Assembly (NCBI GenBank): GCA_937941765.1
Contig: CALDGQ010000075.1
Span: 1-64,000, forward strand
Reading direction: 5' to 3'
DNA from: an uncultured Saprospiraceae bacterium
GTDB taxonomy: Bacteria > Bacteroidota > Bacteroidia > Chitinophagales > Saprospiraceae
DNA length: 64,000 nt
Part shown: positions 27,338-34,285 of the stretch, piece after piece
Layout of the letters: each line of letters starts with the position of its first letter
Position numbering within the stretch: the first letter of the stretch is position 1
Translations under genes and position numbers: made by a program
The notes under the pieces: model-generated
Seen by the model: the letters and a program-made list of their open reading frames with translations, nothing else
Databases searched by the model: none
Told to the model about the DNA's origin: nothing

Positions 27338-28624
27338 ATGAATAATAGACAGCAATTCATAAAAAATTTCTTTTCAGAAATTGCCTCAATAGATTATACA
27401 TTATTAAAATTCATTGAAGGGAAAATTGAAGATATCGATGTCCACTCTGATTTGGATTTATTGATAGAACCAGCAACCATTCCATTCATTCAATCTATCA
27501 TCAAGAACGATGACAATATTGAAAGTTTTGACGATTTAGAATTAAGTTCTATGCATCAATTTTTCATCTTTTTTGTAGATGGAAGCTTTTTGCAGATAGA
27601 TTGTTTATTCAAATTGATAAGAAAAAATACGGTCTATCTATCCAACAAATATATCCAAGAAAATACGATCGTAAAAGACGGAGTCAAGTGTTGTAATGAC
27701 AAAATATTATTTGAACATGTGATGTTGTTTCATCAATTAAATAACGATGGTGTACCAAGAAAGTATTGTGAATACTTTGGAGCACAACCTGATTGTGCGA
27801 GTGTACTTTCAGCATTTAATCAAAAATATCATACAGGATTTTCGTTGGCAAGTGCGGCGGCATTTGATCCGGTTTTTAAAGATCAATTGAAAAGTTATCT
27901 CCGTTTATTAGCTGAAAATAACTTTTCAAATAATTTAAGCAATACGGTCAATTACGTAAAAGAGACAATAACGAAATGCTGGAAAGGTCGTGGAAAAATC
28001 ATCACTTTTTCAGGAGTCGATGGAGCAGGGAAGAGTACGATTCTGGAAGAGACCAAACTGATGTTAGAACGGAAATTTAGAAAAAAAGTAGTGGTATTGA
28101 GGCATCGTCCTTCAATGTTACCGATTCTAAGTTCGATTCAATATGGTAAAAAAGGAGCGGAGAAAAGAGCTGCCGAGAAGTTACCAAGACAAGGAAGTAA
28201 TAAAAGTAAGCTGAGTTCTACTTTACGTTTCTTTTACTATTATTTAGATTACATATTTGGTCAGTGGTATATTTATTCGAAATATATCTTATTCGACTAC
28301 ATTGTGTTATATGATCGCTATTATTTTGATTTTATTGTGGATGGTAAAAGATCCAATATTCAAATGGATAGTAAAATTACAAAATTGTTATATCGATTTG
28401 TTCACAAGCCGAAGTTAAATTTCTTTCTCTATGCACCTGCTCAAATAATTTTGGCTAGAAAAAAAGAATTATCTGCTGCTGATATCGAATCATTGACTTC
28501 AAATTATCAAGATTTGTTTTCTAATTTCTCAGACAAATACGAACAGAAATATTTGCCAATAAAAAACATTGATAAAGCGACTACCCTCGATTTTATTCAA
28601 AAAGAAATCCAGGAAATATTATAG
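27338..28624 (+). CDS. Nucleotidyltransferase-like domain fused to thymidylate-kinase-like domain
   Basis: 428 aa. Residues 1-205 are nucleotidyltransferase-like, with IDVHSDLDLLIE near 31-42 resembling the GSxxxDxDL-type motif, and a CCN...HQLNNDGVP...YC segment shared with the protein at 12491. Residues 218-428 are a thymidylate-kinase-like P-loop domain (FSGVDGAGKST near 225-235; YDRYYFDFIVD as the DRY-like motif). Similar fusions occur in polysaccharide clusters, where the kinase half probably acts on something other than dTMP. The acyltransferase gene begins 1 nt after the stop codon. The substrate is unknown. Confidence 0.75.
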   Translation: MNNRQQFIKNFFSEIASIDYTLLKFIEGKIEDIDVHSDLDLLIEPATIPFIQSIIKNDDNIESFDDLELSSMHQFFIFFVDGSFLQIDCLFKLIRKNTVYLSNKYIQENTIVKDGVKCCNDKILFEHVMLFHQLNNDGVPRKYCEYFGAQPDCASVLSAFNQKYHTGFSLASAAAFDPVFKDQLKSYLRLLAENNFSNNLSNTVNYVKETITKCWKGRGKIITFSGVDGAGKSTILEETKLMLERKFRKKVVVLRHRPSMLPILSSIQYGKKGAEKRAAEKLPRQGSNKSKLSSTLRFFYYYLDYIFGQWYIYSKYILFDYIVLYDRYYFDFIVDGKRSNIQMDSKITKLLYRFVHKPKLNFFLYAPAQIILARKKELSAADIESLTSNYQDLFSNFSDKYEQKYLPIKNIDKATTLDFIQKEIQEIL

Positions 28625-28625
28625 T

Positions 28626-29321
28626 ATGATCAATAGTTTAGTCCTAAAAAAGATACAACAAAAGAATCCGGATTTTACTTTTGACAAAAAAGTAAATTCG
28701 AAAGTCTTATTTGAATTGGCCATCCAAAAAGGAATTCAACGAATTCGCGGATATAAATTGTTATTATTTGGTCAATTTCCAAACAAATTATTTCTAGGAA
28801 GAAAAGTACAATTGTCATATCAATCGAATATCAGTTTTGGTGCTTACGTGCAGTTAGAGGATTTTGTGAAAGTAAGTGCATTGTGTAAAGAGAGATTAGT
28901 ATTTGGTAATAATGTAAAAATCGGTGCCTATAGTCAAGTCATTGCATCTACTTCCTTTAATAATATTGGCGAGTTTATCCGCATCGGTGACAATGTAGGC
29001 ATTGGGGAGTTTGCCTATTTAGGTGGAGGAGGAGGCCTTGAGATTGGAGCAGATTGTATCATCGGACAATATCTAAGTTGTCATCCTGAGAATCATAATT
29101 ATAAGGATACGGACACTTTGATTCGACTCCAAGGTGTCAATCGACAAGGAATTAAAATTGGAGAAAATTGTTGGATCGGTGCCAAAGTAACCATTTTAGA
29201 TGGCGTAACAATCGGAGACAATTGTGTGATTGCGGCGGGTGCTGTGGTAACGAAAAGTATGCCTGCCAATACAGTCATTGGTGGGATTCCTGCAAAAGTA
29301 TTAAAGTCAAGAATCAACTAA
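28626..29321 (+). CDS. Left-handed beta-helix (hexapeptide) acyltransferase
   Basis: 231 aa from ATG 28626, which directly follows the preceding stop codon; the open frame extends upstream but would overlap that gene. Hexapeptide repeats run through most of the protein (IGAYSQVIA, IRIGDNVGIGEFAYLGGGGGLEIGADCIIGQ). The WbbJ/LacA-type end (IGENCWIGAKVTILDGVTIGDNCVIAAGAVVTKSMPANTVIGGIPAKVL) is given as separate motifs: IGENCWIGAKVTILDGV, IGDNCVIAAGAVVTK and GIPAKVL. The catalytic His is likely in SCHPENHNY. It probably O-acetylates a sugar of the exopolysaccharide. Confidence 0.88.
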   Translation: MINSLVLKKIQQKNPDFTFDKKVNSKVLFELAIQKGIQRIRGYKLLLFGQFPNKLFLGRKVQLSYQSNISFGAYVQLEDFVKVSALCKERLVFGNNVKIGAYSQVIASTSFNNIGEFIRIGDNVGIGEFAYLGGGGGLEIGADCIIGQYLSCHPENHNYKDTDTLIRLQGVNRQGIKIGENCWIGAKVTILDGVTIGDNCVIAAGAVVTKSMPANTVIGGIPAKVLKSRIN

Positions 29322-29329
29322 TAGCTAAT

Positions 29330-30610
29330 ATGGAGCCCAAGAAAATAACATCGATTGTTACTTGTTATGCTGTTAATCCTTACAAAGGATCTGAAGATGG
29401 AACGGGTTGGAATATACTCCTGTCTATTGCAAAAAATAACAAAGTAATTGCTATCACTCGAGAAAACAACCAACCAGCTATTGATAAATACTTTGCTGAG
29501 AATAAGGTAGCATGGGCTGACAATATAACCTTCGAATATTTTGATCTTCCATACTATCTACGATTTTGGAAAAAGAAATCTAGAGGAGCATTATTGTATT
29601 TCTTTTTATGGCAAATAGGTATTGTTTTTTTTATTAAGGCCAAGAAATTTAAATTCGATATTGCGCATCATTTAAACTTTCACAGTGATTGGATGCCTTC
29701 ATTTTTATGGGTATACGGGAAACCATTTGTTTGGGGACCGATCGGCCATCATCCAAAAATTCCAAGAGATTTCATATTGCATACAAGTGGCTGGAAAGGA
29801 CTATTTCTGGATCGATTAAAGTGGTTCAGCAAATGTTTGTTTTGGAAATGTAGTCTCTCACTTTATTTGACCAAAAAGAAAGCTTCAAAAATAATTTGTA
29901 TAAATAGTAGTGTAGAAAAAGTACTATCGCTGCCAAAAGAAAAGGTAGTTGTATTACCAGCTGTAGCAACAAACTATCCACCTGATATTCCAAGAATTAC
30001 AGATGAATTTCAGGTACTATCGATAGGCCGATTCGTTCCATTGAAAGGATTTGATTTGACGCTCGAATCATTTGCTATGTCTTATTTCCAACAAGAAAAA
30101 AGCGTACAATCAAAAATGAAGTTGGTACTAATTGGCAAAGGTCCTATGAAAATTAGGCTAAAAATCCTTGCACAAGATTTATCAATAGCACATGCAGTAA
30201 CGTTTATAGATTGGATTGATCGAAAAGATTTAGATCAATATTTTGCGAATGCATCTGCCTTTCTTTTTCCATCACATGAAGGAGCGGGCATGGTTGTTCC
30301 GGAAGCACTATCTTTTGGTGTGCCTACTATCTGTTTAGACAATATTGGCCCTGGTGAATCTATTGATACTAGTTGTGGAATTGCAATTAAAACGGAATCA
30401 CGCAGAGATGCGATTGAGCAACTCACCAATGCATTGACATTACTTCTCAATGATGATAACATCAAAAAGTCATTATCAAAAGGTGCAACTACAAGATTTG
30501 ACAAAGTATTTACATGGGATAGAAAAGGAGAGGTGATTTCTAAAATCTATGAAACATTATTGAATGACAATATATCTCAAGAAGAAATTATTGAAAAAGT
30601 TAGCTCATGA
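29330..30610 (+). CDS. Family 4 glycosyltransferase
   Basis: 426 aa from ATG 29330, 8 nt after the acyltransferase stop codon; the longer open frame starting at 29168 overlaps that gene and is rejected. N-terminus SIVTCYAVNPYKGSEDGTGWN is typical of GT4 enzymes of the tuaC/wcaL type. The donor domain shows VLSIGRFVPLKGFDLTLESF and FPSHEGAGMVVPEALSFGVPT with the EX7E glutamates. The stop codon overlaps the next start (ATGA). Sugar specificity is unknown. Confidence 0.88.
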   Translation: MEPKKITSIVTCYAVNPYKGSEDGTGWNILLSIAKNNKVIAITRENNQPAIDKYFAENKVAWADNITFEYFDLPYYLRFWKKKSRGALLYFFLWQIGIVFFIKAKKFKFDIAHHLNFHSDWMPSFLWVYGKPFVWGPIGHHPKIPRDFILHTSGWKGLFLDRLKWFSKCLFWKCSLSLYLTKKKASKIICINSSVEKVLSLPKEKVVVLPAVATNYPPDIPRITDEFQVLSIGRFVPLKGFDLTLESFAMSYFQQEKSVQSKMKLVLIGKGPMKIRLKILAQDLSIAHAVTFIDWIDRKDLDQYFANASAFLFPSHEGAGMVVPEALSFGVPTICLDNIGPGESIDTSCGIAIKTESRRDAIEQLTNALTLLLNDDNIKKSLSKGATTRFDKVFTWDRKGEVISKIYETLLNDNISQEEIIEKVSS

Positions 30611-31722
30611 AAAAAGTAGTATGTGCACACTTATATAATGATTTCAGTGGAAGTCCATTGGTTTTGTCTACTGTTATCAAAGGGTTTGTGGAAAGAGGTA
30701 TCGAAGTTGATTTAGTTACCTCCAAAAAAACAGAAGGCTTTTTGTCAAATCTTCAGGTAGGATATGTAGACAACAACTATCAATTTGCAGAAAACAAATT
30801 GATAAGAATCTTCAAGTTTTTCTACACTCAGATGGTCTGTTTCTTTAAATTACTTCGATACAGAAATGAAGAGGTAGTTATTTATGTAAATACGTTGTTG
30901 CCTTTTGGTGTTGCTATTGCGGGGAAATTAATGCGTAAAAAAGTGGTATTTCATATTCATGAAACTTCTGTCAAGCCACCATTCCTAAAAAGCTTTTTAA
31001 AATGGGTATGTGCCAATACTGCTAGTGAAATTATATATGTTTCCAAATTCTTGCAAAAACAAGAGCCAATATCCAACATTCCATCTACGGTAGTTTACAA
31101 TGCCTTATCTACAGAATTTGTCAATAAATCAAAGCAATCGCTCGTGTCTGAAAAGGATTCCTTTATCGTATTGATGTTATGTTCACTTAAAGGGTACAAA
31201 GGGGTTAATGAATTTGTTGAATTAGCGAATCAAATCCCACCTATTGATTTTCATTTAGTTTTGAATGCTGAACAAGTCGACGTAGATGTTTTTTTTATGG
31301 AGACCCAATTACCGACTAATCTTACCTTGTTTCCAAAACAAAGTAATGTACATCCTTTCTATGAAAAAGCAAGTTTAGTAATTAATCTTTCTCATCCTGA
31401 TCAATGGGTAGAGACATTCGGAATGACATTGTTGGAAGGGATGCAATATGGATTGCCAGCAATTGCACCTCCGGTTGGAGGTTGTGTTGAATTTGTACAT
31501 TCGGATGTCAATGGATTTCAAATTGATCAACGCAATACAAATGAATTGGTTGAGCAAATTAATATTTTATATTCCGATGATAAACTGTACAAAAGATTGA
31601 GTCAACAAGCAGCTTTAAAAGCGAAAGAATTTAGAGTAGAAAATATGTGTGGTAAAATCGTTTCTGTTGTTTTTCAATCAGAAGAACATAAAGAATTAGT
31701 TGAAGAAAGCACGTTGTTGTAA
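30607..31722 (+). CDS. Family 4 glycosyltransferase, last gene of the polysaccharide cluster
   Basis: 371 aa. The N-domain has CAHLYNDFSGSPLVLSTVIKG and HIHETSVKPPFLK. The donor domain has MLCSLKGYKGVNEFVELAN and NLSHPDQWVETFGMTLLEGM (EX7E-like). It is coupled to the upstream glycosyltransferase by a 4-nt overlap. After it the strand carries no gene for 290 nt, so the cluster ends here. No nucleotide-sugar synthesis genes are present in the cluster, so precursors must come from elsewhere in the genome. Confidence 0.87.
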   Translation: MKKVVCAHLYNDFSGSPLVLSTVIKGFVERGIEVDLVTSKKTEGFLSNLQVGYVDNNYQFAENKLIRIFKFFYTQMVCFFKLLRYRNEEVVIYVNTLLPFGVAIAGKLMRKKVVFHIHETSVKPPFLKSFLKWVCANTASEIIYVSKFLQKQEPISNIPSTVVYNALSTEFVNKSKQSLVSEKDSFIVLMLCSLKGYKGVNEFVELANQIPPIDFHLVLNAEQVDVDVFFMETQLPTNLTLFPKQSNVHPFYEKASLVINLSHPDQWVETFGMTLLEGMQYGLPAIAPPVGGCVEFVHSDVNGFQIDQRNTNELVEQINILYSDDKLYKRLSQQAALKAKEFRVENMCGKIVSVVFQSEEHKELVEESTLL

Positions 31723-31801
31723 TAATCATAAAAAAAATACCAACATTACTTCAATTACTAGAGCGTGGCAGTCTCTTTTAATACCCATCTAATATTCTAA
31801 A

Positions 31802-31954
31802 TTATTTTGTTATTAGTACCTTCTTAGACTTAATTTGACCATCTTCGAATTGTGCTGTCAATAAACTATTTGATATTTGCTTACCAGTAATGTTTGGGGA
31901 ATACACCATGCAAAGGAAAATGGTGCTTTGATTTGGATAGATAACAAATAGGTA
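31802..31954 (-). pseudogene. Possible 3' remnant of a secreted-protein gene
   Basis: A 50-codon minus-strand open stretch, preceded directly by a stop codon and without a plausible start upstream, reads YLFVIYPNQSTIFLCMVYSP and ends QFEDGQIKSKKVLITK-stop. The ending resembles the last strand of type A T9SS sorting domains (GxxxxKKVxIxK). I read it as the debris of a lost T9SS cargo gene at the edge of the polysaccharide cluster. A short real gene from the internal ATG (35 aa) is less likely. Confidence 0.35.
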
Positions 31955-32012
31955 TCAGATAATGTAATATTTTATAACAATTTAACTGCTATTTTCGTAT
32001 CATTGAATCGCT

Positions 32013-32516
32013 ATGGAAAAATATCTAACCCAACTTCATGAAGATTTGGTTGCTGCACACCGACCAAAAGAATATATAGACAATCATTTTGATGTAGAAG
32101 AGACCTCTATTGAGGCGACGCTTGCAGAAGCAGAGCGATTTGCTGCCGGAGAGATTCCGATCAAAAAATTCGGAGATACTTGTGGTCTTCAAAAAATACA
32201 ATTTCCACCTGCTGAAAAATTAACAGAAAATCAACTCCTTAAATTGTGTGATTCAATTGTTGAATTAATGTGGAGTTGGTTCGTCGATATTGCTTTGCCG
32301 GAAACATTGCCATTGGATAGACGCTATCATTTTTTGGTGGAGGTGTTTGACACAGAAATCATGTTGGTTGAAAATGGACACATCGGAATTGAATTGTGTG
32401 AATATGATGTCAAGACTTGTATTTTTGGATCGCATTGTATGTGTATAGAATTTGAAAATGAAGTTGATGAGATGGAGGATGGAGATGATGAGGATGATTC
32501 TGAATTACCTTTTTGA
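32013..32516 (+). CDS. Hypothetical acidic protein
   Basis: 167 aa, not recognised. The N-terminal half is helical and charged (HEDLVAAHRPKEYIDNHFDVEE). The middle has WSWFVDIALPETLPLDRRYHFLVE, and the end is a strongly acidic tail (EMEDGDDEDDSELPF). There is no signal peptide or membrane segment, so it should be cytosolic. It stands alone between the polysaccharide cluster and the CRISPR region. The composition and length look like a real conserved gene, but I assign no function. Confidence 0.65.
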   Translation: MEKYLTQLHEDLVAAHRPKEYIDNHFDVEETSIEATLAEAERFAAGEIPIKKFGDTCGLQKIQFPPAEKLTENQLLKLCDSIVELMWSWFVDIALPETLPLDRRYHFLVEVFDTEIMLVENGHIGIELCEYDVKTCIFGSHCMCIEFENEVDEMEDGDDEDDSELPF

Positions 32517-32817
32517 TAGGTAGCGTAGGTTTTTAAACCAAGAAAAAATGTGAAAAATAAACTCACTAAAAAGCAATAATTTTTATAGAAAATCAATCCA
32601 ATTTCCCGACACCCAATTCAAATTTTCCAACAATAAATATTCATTTCATTTCTTCTACTGAATAAATTTATCTAAATTTAGTCACTTTTCAACACTTCCT
32701 CACCTTAACAATCTAGTGTTGAATATACCAGAGAGACTACTTAATGGCTTTTTTTGGATAACCTAAACATAACATGCTAGCACGTGAACGTGAAGTTCGT
32801 GTGTATAAGAACAGCAA
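32517..32817. promoter_or_regulatory. Upstream region of the WYL regulator with inverted repeats
   Basis: No gene is seen. A perfect inverted repeat, TTCAACACT (32688-32696) with AGTGTTGAA (32715-32723), lies 95-130 nt before the WYL start. An imperfect one lies around 32780-32804 (CACGTGAAC ... GTTCGTGTG). Either could be an operator for the adjacent regulator; I cannot tell which. Confidence 0.4.
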
Positions 32818-33708
32818 ATGAACACACAGCAAAAATTATATAAAATTTTTCAATTGATTAGATTGTTGAATACACCTCCTGCAATGGATGTGCCTCAGTT
32901 GGTTAGGCGGCTTGATTCGTCTAAGTCAAGAATATACGAGCACCTTCAATTGTTGGAAAAATTGGGGTACAAAATCAAAACAGATAATAAGCATCGAAAA
33001 TCTCTTGAACTTGGTGTTTCTAAATTTACAAGTGGTTTGCTAGATTCACAAGACCTAGAATTGATCCAAGAATCATTGCAACAAACCAGAATTAAGAATC
33101 CGCTTAGAACGAAATTGCTTCATAAGTTAAATGCCAATCTTTCTTTGATACCTCTAGCAGATGCATTACCACAATTGCATGCGAGTCGTATTATACAATT
33201 AATTCGTGTTGGAATCGAATCTCAGCGCCAAATGATGCTGAGAAATTATCGATCTATGACCAGTAATAATATGGAAGATCGACATATCGAACCACTTGAA
33301 TTAACAAAAGACTTCCGATACCTTATCGCTTGGGATTTGAAAAAAAATGGACAACGACAATTTAAATTAGAACGGATTGAAGATGTTGATTTATTAGATG
33401 AAAAAATTCAAGGAAAACGAATTTCGTCTCCGATGGATCTTTTCGGTCTGACCAGTGATGATGAAATGGAACATCAATGGCATGATGTGAAATTGAAGCT
33501 TACAAGTACCGCGCATCATTTATTAATTGAAGAATTTCCTTTGAGTCGCCAGTATATAAAACGAGTAAAAGGTGTTACGATTTTTGAAGGTCGGGTGCGG
33601 CATTGGAAAGGAGTAGGGCGATTTTGTTTGGGATTGCCTGGAGAGGTGGAGGTTTTGGGGCCGGAGGAATTTCGGAGATATTTGAATGGGAAAGTTGAGG
33701 CGTTTTAA
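32818..33708 (+). CDS. WYL-domain transcriptional regulator
   Basis: 296 aa. Residues 1-65 are a winged helix (KIFQLIRLLNTP, DVPQLVRRLDSSKSRIYEHLQLLEKLG). Residues 140-200 are a WYL domain (MLRNYRSMTSNNMEDRHIEPLEL, FRYLIAWDLK, FKLERIEDVDLL), followed by a WCX-like C-terminal extension. WYL domains bind nucleic acid or nucleotide ligands and several WYL proteins regulate CRISPR-Cas and other defence loci. It is the nearest regulator to the cas operon, and its stop codon lies only 6 nt from the mini-CRISPR on the other strand. It is a good candidate for sensing Cas activity or DNA damage, but this is inferred from context. Confidence 0.85.
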   Translation: MNTQQKLYKIFQLIRLLNTPPAMDVPQLVRRLDSSKSRIYEHLQLLEKLGYKIKTDNKHRKSLELGVSKFTSGLLDSQDLELIQESLQQTRIKNPLRTKLLHKLNANLSLIPLADALPQLHASRIIQLIRVGIESQRQMMLRNYRSMTSNNMEDRHIEPLELTKDFRYLIAWDLKKNGQRQFKLERIEDVDLLDEKIQGKRISSPMDLFGLTSDDEMEHQWHDVKLKLTSTAHHLLIEEFPLSRQYIKRVKGVTIFEGRVRHWKGVGRFCLGLPGEVEVLGPEEFRRYLNGKVEAF

Positions 33709-33713
33709 CTCTT

Positions 33714-33807
33714 GTTTCAATCCTTATTATAGTGGAAAAGAGTTTTTAATTTTTTAGGCTAACTGCTCCTGTTTCAAACTTTTTTATAATCTTTTGCTGA
33801 TAGAGGT
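33714..33807 (-). ncRNA. Degenerate mini-CRISPR, CreA/CreR-like guide RNA for Cascade repression
   Basis: Read on the minus strand it has three parts. Psi-repeat 1 is 33807-33771: its last 20 nt match the array repeat at 15 positions, and it ends GTTTGAAAC. Psi-spacer is 33770-33751 (20 nt). Psi-repeat 2 is 33750-33714: its last 24 nt match at 21 positions, including an exact AATAAGGATTGAAAC. The first 16 nt of the psi-spacer (AGGAGCAGTTAGCCTA) match the minus strand at 33943-33928 except at positions 6 and 12. A promoter-like element directly upstream would start transcription at the edge of psi-repeat 1. This equals the psiR-psiS-psiR architecture of creA, the RNA that directs Cascade to a nearby promoter, and of Cas-regulating CreR guides. 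Processing by Cas6 and repression are inferred. Confidence 0.72.
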
Positions 33808-33810
33808 GAA

Positions 33811-33842
33811 AAAATATATCTATTTAAGTGACTAATATTCAA
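33811..33842 (-). promoter_or_regulatory. Promoter-like element of the mini-CRISPR RNA
   Basis: On the minus strand TTG (plus 33842-33840), 21 nt, then TATATTTT (plus 33818-33811). This is one base off the Bacteroidota -7 consensus TAnnTTTG and has the same spacing as the divergent cas promoter. The predicted start (about 33804) coincides with the beginning of psi-repeat 1. Confidence 0.5.
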
Positions 33843-33892
33843 TTAATTGTGGTTTAATATTTTTTGGCAAGATGTTAATTTACACTTTTTAC

Positions 33893-33924
33893 TTGCATCA
33901 TAATATAAAATAATTTTATATTTG
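33893..33924 (+). promoter_or_regulatory. Bacteroidota-type promoter of the cas operon
   Basis: TTG (33893-33895), 21 nt, TATATTTG (33917-33924), an exact match to TAnnTTTG. The predicted transcription start is near 33931, inside the psi-spacer target, 35 nt before the 94-aa gene. Confidence 0.65.
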
Positions 33925-33927
33925 TAA

Positions 33928-33943
33928 TAGGATAACTACTCCT
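33928..33943. promoter_or_regulatory. Predicted Cascade target site of the psi-spacer
   Basis: TAGGATAACTACTCCT matches the complement of the psi-spacer at 14 of 16 positions. Mismatches are only at guide positions 6 and 12, where type I crRNA bases are flipped out of the duplex. On the guide-sense strand the protospacer is preceded by TTA, a plausible type I-B PAM and unlike the repeat end AAC. Binding here would cover the transcription start. Confidence 0.7.
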
Positions 33944-33965
33944 TAAAGTTACAAAAATATACTTA

Positions 33966-34250
33966 ATGAAAAAAGCTGATGACAGAATTTTGCTAGTAAT
34001 TGCTCTTTTCGCAGGTGCAATTGTTTTTTGCAATCCGAATTTATTACCGATTGCATTAGTCATGCTTTTTATTATAGCCATTATAATAATTTTCCTAAGC
34101 AAATCCAGTACTTCAGATTCACGTGATATAATAATAGAATATAAAGACAAATTCAAAATATGTTTAAAAAGTTCGAAATTTTTGAGTAGAGACAAGAAGC
34201 CAAATAATAGAGAAGGTAATTTAAATAACCTTCCGGAAATACGGGAATGA
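33966..34250 (+). CDS. Small two-helix membrane protein, first gene of the cas operon
   Basis: 94 aa, not recognised. Two hydrophobic segments (about 8-22 and 26-46) are separated by a short NPN turn, forming a hairpin (ILLVIALFAGAIVF, LLPIALVMLFIIAIIIIFL). A basic, polar cytoplasmic tail rich in Lys and Arg follows. It lies 35 nt before cas8 and right behind the promoter that carries the psi-spacer target. It might be a membrane-active toxin kept silent by Cascade (a protein creT), an ancillary membrane effector of the CRISPR system, or just a leader gene. The opposite-strand frame 33875-34195 is rejected because it would run antisense through this gene and its promoter. Confidence 0.6.
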   Translation: MKKADDRILLVIALFAGAIVFCNPNLLPIALVMLFIIAIIIIFLSKSSTSDSRDIIIEYKDKFKICLKSSKFLSRDKKPNNREGNLNNLPEIRE

Positions 34251-34285
34251 CAAACCTTAGTTTTGTTTTATTAAAATTGAATTGA

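Noticed and set aside
29168..29329. Longer N-terminus for the glycosyltransferase at 29330
   Set aside because: It would overlap the acyltransferase gene in another frame and encodes a cysteine- and tryptophan-rich nonsense segment; ATG 29330 fits the family start.
33714..33750. Reading the degenerate repeats as the relic of a dead second CRISPR array
   Set aside because: A relic would not keep a guide matching the adjacent cas promoter with mismatches exactly at the flipped-out positions, nor a promoter ending at the first repeat.
33875..34195. 106-codon minus-strand open frame antisense to the small membrane-protein gene
   Set aside because: It runs through the cas promoter and target site and lacks a credible start region; the plus-strand frame has a clean membrane-hairpin structure and operon position.
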